A program made the position numbers and the translations under genes. 6,735 nt of DNA from Alphaproteobacteria bacterium (lineage in GTDB: Bacteria; Pseudomonadota; Alphaproteobacteria; UBA8366; JADFVY01): contig JAOUMF010000122.1 of the NCBI GenBank assembly GCA_029881615.1, positions 1 to 6,735 on the forward strand. Direction: 5' to 3'. The notes beneath the pieces were generated by a model that searched no databases, had not been told where the DNA came from, and saw nothing but the letters and a program-made list of their open reading frames with translations. Every line of letters starts with the position of its first letter. The first letter of the stretch is position 1. Below are positions 6,574 to 6,735 of the stretch, piece after piece.

Positions 6574-6735
6574 ATGAGCGGACAAGGCGTGTCGGGAAGA
6601 AATGGCCATAAGGCCGCTATTCGCGAGGAAAACGAAAAGGCCATCCTTGAGGCGGCGGAGGAGGTGTTCGCGGAATACGGTTTCAGCGGGGCCAGCACCA
6701 GCCGAATCGCGGAGCGCGCCGGCATTCCAAAAGCC
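6574..6735 (+). CDS. TetR-family regulator, RutR-like, N-terminal part (runs off the window)
   Basis: The first 54 codons are present. After a polar leader (MSGQGVSGRNGHKAAI) come helix 1 (about 19-36) and the family pattern ILEAAEEVFAEYGFSGASTS (24-43). RIAERAGIPKA (44-54) leads into the helix-turn-helix; the recognition helix end and the ligand domain lie beyond the window. Members bind palindromic operators as dimers or dimer pairs and release DNA when a small ligand binds. The ATG at 6574 follows directly after an in-frame TGA, with a weak GGGG ribosome site; a GTG at 6589 is the only other early start. Its divergence from a dihydropyrimidine-degradation operon, with two RutR-type palindromes between them, points to a RutR-like sensor of uracil or thymine. 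That assignment rests on context, since the ligand-binding part is not visible. Confidence 0.85.
   Translation, partial: MSGQGVSGRNGHKAAIREENEKAILEAAEEVFAEYGFSGASTSRIAERAGIPKA

Noticed and set aside
6382..6609. A 76-residue N-terminal extension of the nitrilase-type protein, reading back to an ATG at 6609.
   Set aside because: It would cross both operators and overlap the divergent regulator gene. Family members start at MGKLKGGLIQMG, which corresponds to 6381.

Overview
The window is a bacterial catabolic locus of moderately high GC. Protein sequence style, Sec-type signal peptide and gene content suggest an alphaproteobacterium, perhaps Rhodospirillales-like; this placement is an inference. 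Seven genes lie head to tail on the minus strand. An eighth, a TetR-family regulator, diverges on the plus strand at the right edge. There are no RNA genes, mobile elements or CRISPR arrays, and almost all of the sequence is coding.

Layout in the direction of transcription (right to left): a nitrilase-superfamily N-carbamoyl-beta-alanine amidohydrolase (6381-5512); an M20-type Zn-dependent amidase of the beta-ureidopropionase / N-carbamoyl-amino-acid hydrolase group (5489-4242); a complete ABC importer made of ATPase (4228-3395), a first permease (3402-2482), a second and unusually long permease (2485-1358) and an NMT1/THI5-like periplasmic binding protein (1314-322); then, after a perfect 11-bp hairpin, the start of a dihydropyrimidinase/hydantoinase (247 to beyond base 1). 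The ATPase/permease and permease/permease junctions overlap by 8 and 4 nt, and the other gaps are 13-74 nt, so the set looks like one operon.

The genes fit reductive pyrimidine catabolism. The importer would bring in a pyrimidine or related compound. A dihydropyrimidine dehydrogenase, not in this window, would reduce uracil or thymine. The hydantoinase would open the dihydropyrimidine ring, and one or both amidohydrolases would release beta-alanine (or beta-aminoisobutyrate), CO2 and ammonia. The 192-bp intergenic region (6382-6573) holds two near-identical 16-bp palindromes sharing the core TGACCAAYCGGTCA. They closely match the RutR operator of E. coli as I recall it, TTGACCAnnTGGTCAA. They overlap the best promoter candidates for both directions, so the divergent TetR protein is best read as a RutR-like pyrimidine-sensing regulator of the operon and of itself.

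The enzyme families are all known. The parts most worth a second look are the RutR-type operator pair, the THI5-like importer tied to pyrimidine breakdown, the two structurally unrelated amidohydrolases for apparently the same step, and the extra N-terminal membrane domain of the second permease.
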